This document shows, piece by piece, positions 38,331 to 42,032 of a DNA stretch of 42,032 nucleotides (positions within the stretch are counted from its first letter, which is position 1; the number at the start of each line of letters is the position of its first letter). The notes below the pieces were generated by a model. It was not told the DNA's origin. It was given only the letters and a program-made list of their open reading frames with translations, and made no database searches. This stretch comes from Oscillospiraceae bacterium (GTDB lineage Bacteria; Bacillota; Clostridia; Oscillospirales; Ruminococcaceae). Both the position numbers and the translations under genes were made by a program. Where the stretch lies: assembly GCA_021769725.1 (NCBI GenBank), contig JAETSI010000024.1, forward strand, positions 1 to 42,032, read 5' to 3'.

Positions 38331-39449
38331 ATGAAAAGACATGGTGATATTTTTTATAAAATTTGCGCCATGGAAAACCTACGGGAAGCACACCGAAATG
38401 CCAGAAAAGATAAATTGTTTTATAAAGAAGTCAAGATGGTTGATCAGGATCCTGACAAGTACCTGAAAGAAATTCAGGAAATGTTGCTGAATGATACTTA
38501 CGAAGTGTCAGAATACACGGTGTCGATCATCAATGACAAAGGCAAGGAACGAGAACTTGAAAAACTTCCATACTTTCCAGACAGGATCATTCAATGGGCG
38601 ATCATGCTACAGATTGAACCGATCTTCATGGAAACGTTTTGCACTCATACCTGTGCATCCATAAAGGACAGAGGGATCAGCAAGGCCCTTGATCTTCTTC
38701 ATGGGTATCTGGAAGATGTACCCGGTACACAATACTGTCTGAAAATTGATGTCAGAAAATTCTATCCTAGTATAGATCACGATATTTTGAAGCAACTGCT
38801 GGCCCGCAAGATTAAAGACCAGCGGCTGCTTTCACTATTGTATAAAATTGTTGACAGTGTTCCCGGTACTGGTGTACCGATTGGATCCTATCTTTCACAA
38901 TACCTTGCGAATTTTTATCTGGCATATTTTGACCACTATTTGAAGGAAGAACTGCATCAAAGGTATGTGGTGCGGTATATGGATGACATTATCATATTAT
39001 CGGACAGCAAGGAACAGCTGCATGAGGTCAGAAGAAAGATGGGTGAATATCTGGAAACACGTCTGAACCTTGTTTTGAAAGACAACTGGCAAGTCTTTCC
39101 TGTAGATGTCCGTGGTATTGATTTTATAGGGTTCCGCTGCTTCCACGGCTACACGCTGTTACGGAAACGAACCTGTATAAAGTTTAAAAATATAATGCGC
39201 CGGATTCAGAAAAAGCAGGAAGCCGGACTTCTGATCAGTTATTCAGAATTTTGTTCAGCTAATTCATATTGTGGATGGATGGATATGTGCAACGGCTACA
39301 GGCTGAAAGAAAAATATATTGTACCGGTTGCGCCGTCCCTGATGCGGTACTATGAAGAAGTTATTGCTGACGGGAAAAAGAATAAGGTTGTGAAAATCAA
39401 CAAATATAGAAAGAAGCTAGAAAAGAAAGGATTGGTGAAAGCTGCATGA
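38331..39449 (+). CDS. DGR reverse transcriptase
   Basis: 372 residues. The active site is YMDD (RYMDDIIIL). RT motif 4 is IGSYLSQ, the DGR hallmark (I/V/L)GxxxSQ instead of QGxxxSP. Other RT motifs: CLKIDVRKFYPSIDH and FIGFR. It makes A-mutagenic cDNA from TR and delivers it to VR. ATG 38331 after CAGGGGTG is chosen; the frame is open upstream to 38184, but that stretch overlaps the template edge and does not look coding. No Avd-like accessory gene is found next to it. It overlaps the following gene by 4 bp. Confidence 0.95.
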   Translation: MKRHGDIFYKICAMENLREAHRNARKDKLFYKEVKMVDQDPDKYLKEIQEMLLNDTYEVSEYTVSIINDKGKERELEKLPYFPDRIIQWAIMLQIEPIFMETFCTHTCASIKDRGISKALDLLHGYLEDVPGTQYCLKIDVRKFYPSIDHDILKQLLARKIKDQRLLSLLYKIVDSVPGTGVPIGSYLSQYLANFYLAYFDHYLKEELHQRYVVRYMDDIIILSDSKEQLHEVRRKMGEYLETRLNLVLKDNWQVFPVDVRGIDFIGFRCFHGYTLLRKRTCIKFKNIMRRIQKKQEAGLLISYSEFCSANSYCGWMDMCNGYRLKEKYIVPVAPSLMRYYEEVIADGKKNKVVKINKYRKKLEKKGLVKAA

Positions 39450-39742
39450 AAGATTTAGGAATCAGACAGGGAAGTGCCGCCTTTGCCGTTCCGGTGGTTG
39501 TTATGCCGGATGCGGTGTATGTCCACAAGGATATACAGAAGGTGGAGCCGCAGGAGGGAATGGAGAACGCCGGGGACGTGTACCAGTATCACGAATTTGT
39601 ATATGAACCTGACGAATACATTCAGCTGATCGGAAGTGAAAACGACACACTGAAAAAGAATCTGTCCAGTATGTCGGAAGAACTGACCAGCACACAGATG
39701 GCATTGACAGAAGTTTTTGAAATGATAGGGGGTGCAGAATAA
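39446..39742 (+). CDS. Small tail-associated protein, 98 aa
   Basis: N-terminal ~55 residues carry hydrophobic beta stretches (AFAVPVVVMPDAVYVHKDI) and YHEFVYEPDEYI; the C-terminal 40 form a coiled coil (ENDTLKKNLSSMSEELTSTQ). This type of protein precedes XkdX/CD1375-like peptides in Clostridia phages and is presumed tail or fibre accessory. It is coupled to the RT gene (ATGA). It does not resemble Avd, which is a four-helix basic protein. Confidence 0.65.
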   Translation: MKDLGIRQGSAAFAVPVVVMPDAVYVHKDIQKVEPQEGMENAGDVYQYHEFVYEPDEYIQLIGSENDTLKKNLSSMSEELTSTQMALTEVFEMIGGAE

Positions 39743-39861
39743 TGAGCATGATGGCAAAGGTTTATGCTGACCTGATCCGCAAGGGTAAAAAGACGGTCAA
39801 GGACGTTCCCAAAAGTTTGCAGAAGGAAGTCAAGGCGCTGCTGGCGGGTGACACAAAATGA
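39742..39861 (+). CDS. CD1375-like small protein 1, 39 aa
   Basis: ATG 39742 overlaps the previous stop; AGGGGGTG lies upstream; TGA at 39859-39861. The product (AKVYADLIRKGKKTVKDVPK …) resembles the CD1375 family, small proteins found between tail fibre and holin genes in Clostridia phages. It is clearly related to the next small protein: both have A-VYA-LI-KGKKT--DVP--L. Function unknown. Confidence 0.7.
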   Translation: MSMMAKVYADLIRKGKKTVKDVPKSLQKEVKALLAGDTK

Positions 39862-39911
39862 TCCTGCTGGAAGTCCTGCTTTATTTCATACTGGGAAAGG
39901 GGGTGGATAAT

Positions 39912-40040
39912 ATGGCAATCGTTTATGCGCTGCTGATCATCAAAGGCAAGAAAACCTATGGTGATGTTCCGGCAAAGCTGAAAGAACAGGTCAAGGAAGT
40001 TCTGATTGACATGGAAGTGCCTGAACTGGCCGCAGATTGA
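39912..40040 (+). CDS. CD1375-like small protein 2, 42 aa
   Basis: ATG 39912 follows the strong site AAAGGGGGTGG. The product (AIVYALLIIKGKKTYGDVPA …) is a paralogue of the preceding protein. A longer version from ATG 39858 would add an 18-residue hydrophobic N-terminus (MILLEVLLYFILGKGVDN) and is coupled to the previous stop; homology with its sister favours 39912. Function unknown. Confidence 0.68.
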   Translation: MAIVYALLIIKGKKTYGDVPAKLKEQVKEVLIDMEVPELAAD

Positions 40041-40083
40041 TTTTTTCAGCTACATGGACAAATTATCAAAGACACACGTTAAA

Positions 40084-40126
40084 GCACCTATATGACGTTA
40101 TATGAGCGTCAGACGGGTGCCTTTTT
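40084..40126 (+). terminator. Terminator-like hairpin before the holin
   Basis: GCACC (40084-40088) pairs with GGTGC (40116-40120), enclosing a smaller TGACG/CGTCA stem, followed by CTTTTT. It separates the tail region from the lysis cassette. Confidence 0.55.
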
Positions 40127-40150
40127 CGTGTGCAGAAAGGATGGAAAGAC

Positions 40151-40579
40151 ATGAAAATGAAACTTTTAACTTTTATCGGTGTAGTTGGAAGCTGGATCGC
40201 TTCCCTGTTCGGGGGCTGGGATGCCGCACTGGTGACGCTGCTGATCTTCATGGGAATTGATTATGTGACAGGTCTGATCGTTGCCGGGGTATTTAAGGCC
40301 AGTGAAAAGACAGAGAACGGCGCACTGGAAAGCATAGCAGGATGGAAAGGTCTTTGCAGAAAAGGCGTGACCTTGCTTGTGGTTTTGGTGGCGTGTCGGC
40401 TGGATCTGGTCATGGGTTCCAACTTTATCAGGGATGCCGTGGTGATCGCATTTATCGCAAATGAAACTATTTCAATTATCGAAAATGCCGGTCTTATGGG
40501 GATCCCCATTCCCGCAGTTATCACAAAGGCCATCGAAGTGCTGAAAAGCAAAGCAGAAAGTGAAGGTGATCACCAGTGA
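40151..40579 (+). CDS. Phage holin (holin family 4/TcdE-like)
   Basis: 142 residues with three hydrophobic segments (IGVVGSWIASLFGG; LVTLLIFMGIDYVTGLIVAGV; GVTLLVVLVACRLDLV) and a short amphipathic C-terminus. The FMGIDYVTGL motif is typical of the family PF05105. It would permeabilise the membrane at the end of infection and let the endolysin out. ATG 40151 follows AGAAAGGA. Its stop overlaps the endolysin GTG. Confidence 0.88.
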   Translation: MKMKLLTFIGVVGSWIASLFGGWDAALVTLLIFMGIDYVTGLIVAGVFKASEKTENGALESIAGWKGLCRKGVTLLVVLVACRLDLVMGSNFIRDAVVIAFIANETISIIENAGLMGIPIPAVITKAIEVLKSKAESEGDHQ

Positions 40580-41916
40580 AGATCGTTGAACATTTCCTGA
40601 CAAGGAACCGCTGCTATCAGGCAGCAAAGCAGAATACAAAGGGCGGCTTAATGCTTCATAGCGTAGGCTGCCCGCAGCCTTCCGCACAGGTATTTGTGAA
40701 CAGCTGGAACAGTGCTGACAAGTCTGTGTGTGTTCATGCGTTCATTGACGCAAATACCGGGGACGTGTACCAAACTTTGCCGTGGGAATACCGGGGATGG
40801 CATTGTGGATCCGGGCCAAACGGATCCGGCAATAATACGCATATCGGTGTTGAAATGTGTGAACCGGCCTGTATCAGATACACGGGCGGCGCACGTTTTA
40901 CCTGTTCCAATGTAGAGGAAGCACGGGCCGCAGTCAGGCGCACATATGAAAGCGCTGTTCAGTTGTTTGCTGAACTGTGTGAACGGTTCAGGCTTGATCC
41001 GCTGGCCGATGGGGTTATTCTCTCCCACGAAGAAGGACACAAACGGGGGATTGCCAACAATCACGGCGATCCGGTTCATTTATGGAATCAGCTGAACATG
41101 GGGTATACTATGGACGGATTCAGAAAAGCGGTCAAGGCTGCTATGGGTTCCGCAGCTGTACCAGCAGAACCGGCAGCTGTAGACAATGCCGCTGTGATCT
41201 GGAACTTCCTGAAAAGTAAAGGGCTGAATGATTACGCCGTGGCCGGTATCATGGGGAATCTGGAAAAGGAAAGCGGGCTGGATCCCTGCAATCTGCAAAA
41301 CAGCTATAACAAAAAGCTGAATATTTCGGATGCCGATTATACCGCCGTTGTGGATGCTGGGGCTTACCCTGATTTTGTTACAGACAAGGCCGGTTATGGT
41401 TTGGTACAGTGGACGTATTGGAGCCGGAAAAAGGCCCTGCTGGACTATGCAAAGGCGGCTGGTACTTCCATCGGTGATCTGAATATGCAGCTGGCTTTCA
41501 TGTGGCAGGAGTTACAGGGGTACAAAACTGTTATGACTGTACTGAATAGCGCCGCATCCGTCAGGGAAGCGTCAGACATTGTTCTGCATAAGTATGAACA
41601 GCCGGGGGATCAGAGTGTAGCTGTAGAGGAAAAGCGGGCTGCATCCGGTCAGACATTTTTTGACCGGTTCACTGGTTCCGGCGCTTCCCCCTTCCCCGTT
41701 GTTCCTTTTCTGGTCAGAGTTGTCATCCCGGATCTGAATATCAGAACAAGCCCCGGTTCCGCAGATAACAGCAATTTGTCAGGCAAGTACACGGACATCG
41801 GAACCTTCACTATTGTGGAGACTTCCGGCAGTTGGGGCCTGCTGAAATCATACCGGGAAAAGCGCAACGGATGGATCTATTTGGGGAACCCTGACTACTG
41901 TGAAATCTGTTCCTAA
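40576..41916 (+). CDS. Three-domain endolysin (amidase, lysozyme-like, SH3)
   Basis: 446 residues. Residues ~15-175 are an Amidase_2 (N-acetylmuramoyl-L-alanine amidase) domain with His28, His141 and the HGDPVH segment as zinc and catalytic candidates. Residues ~187-365 match a phage tail lysozyme-type domain (GIMGNLEKESGLDP; Glu210/Glu212 as catalytic candidates; YGLVQW). Residues ~378-446 form a bacterial SH3 wall-binding domain (LNIRTSPG; GWIYLGNPDYCEIC). Two catalytic activities would cut both the peptide and glycan parts of the wall. GTG 40576 overlaps the holin stop and follows AAGGTG. Confidence 0.92.
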   Translation: MKIVEHFLTRNRCYQAAKQNTKGGLMLHSVGCPQPSAQVFVNSWNSADKSVCVHAFIDANTGDVYQTLPWEYRGWHCGSGPNGSGNNTHIGVEMCEPACIRYTGGARFTCSNVEEARAAVRRTYESAVQLFAELCERFRLDPLADGVILSHEEGHKRGIANNHGDPVHLWNQLNMGYTMDGFRKAVKAAMGSAAVPAEPAAVDNAAVIWNFLKSKGLNDYAVAGIMGNLEKESGLDPCNLQNSYNKKLNISDADYTAVVDAGAYPDFVTDKAGYGLVQWTYWSRKKALLDYAKAAGTSIGDLNMQLAFMWQELQGYKTVMTVLNSAASVREASDIVLHKYEQPGDQSVAVEEKRAASGQTFFDRFTGSGASPFPVVPFLVRVVIPDLNIRTSPGSADNSNLSGKYTDIGTFTIVETSGSWGLLKSYREKRNGWIYLGNPDYCEICS

Positions 41917-42032
41917 TTTGTTACTAATTGAGGGGATTTTGACAGATTTAGTTAGCGTGTAAAGACTGAACTTTTCCCATAAATACAGTATTTGCGCTAT
42001 GTTGTACTGAACCCTTTTTTGTGATATAATGT
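41917..42032. repeat. Terminal overlap of a circular genome (copy 2)
   Basis: Identical to 1-116 and starting one base after the endolysin stop codon. See copy 1. It contains the same promoter-like TTGTAC/TATAAT pair and is cut off before the terminator palindrome. Confidence 0.9.

Noticed and set aside
39446..39742. The gene after RT as an Avd accessory protein
   Set aside because: It is acidic, with a beta-rich start and coiled-coil end, unlike the basic helical bundle of Avd, and it fits tail accessory genes by position.

Overview
The window is one complete, circularly closed genome of a temperate siphovirus-type bacteriophage. Its last 116 bases (41917-42032) repeat its first 116 (1-116), so the unique sequence is 41,916 bp. 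The host is most likely a gut Clostridia bacterium (Lachnospiraceae-like). This is inferred from purine-rich ribosome binding sites (AAAGG, GGGGG, AAGGAGG), a PBSX-type terminase, an ArpU-type late regulator, Prp-type cleavage motifs and the mosaic of Firmicutes phage families. No host gene is present.

Layout. (1) 1-2292: integration and lysogeny. A tyrosine integrase and an XRE repressor lie on the minus strand. A repeat-rich non-coding block separates them, and a divergent promoter region carries GTTAAG-type operators. Everything after this is on the plus strand. (2) 2293-4884: small early genes, a structured 229-nt non-coding element closed by a 34-nt inverted repeat, two damaged small genes, and two tandem HTH genes. 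(3) 4904-16888: nucleic-acid metabolism. It holds a Spo11/TopoVI-A-like protein, SNF2 helicase, SleB-like hydrolase, MT-A70 methylase, DUF4406 protein, VRR-NUC nuclease, HD protein, RecA/Sak4-like ATPase, DUF669 SSB-like protein, a short family-B DNA polymerase and a P4-type primase-helicase. (4) 16889-17774: a second repeat-rich block matching the one near the integrase, then the ArpU-like late regulator and a promoter followed at once by a terminator. (5) 17775-37950: packaging, head and tail genes. These run terminase, portal, minor capsid/MuF, metallopeptidase, Prp-like protease, scaffold, capsid, connectors, tail tube, chaperones, tape measure, Dit, Gp37-like, baseplate and receptor-binding fibre. 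(6) 37738-39449: a diversity-generating retroelement (DGR): variable repeat in the fibre's 3' end, template repeat, reverse transcriptase. (7) 39446-41916: accessory tail gene, two paralogous CD1375-like peptides, holin and a three-domain endolysin.

How it works together. The repressor probably controls the early promoter and at least two downstream operator copies. Replication uses the phage's own polymerase and primase-helicase, possibly acting at the two repeat blocks in a way analogous to P4 ori/crr. Late genes are probably switched on by the ArpU-like factor. A phage-encoded Prp-like cysteine protease appears matched to LQLFT motifs at the N-termini of scaffold, capsid and tail tube proteins. 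The DGR rewrites the fibre tip to change host tropism.

Most notable: the DGR template carries a run of 15 adenines matched to 14 diversified bases in the target; an in-frame UGA separates a MuF minor capsid protein from a zinc-metallopeptidase domain; the Prp protease and its three candidate substrates occur together; an uncharacterised structured RNA-like element is present; and two distant iteron blocks share architecture. All statements rest on reading the sequence by eye; no database search was possible.
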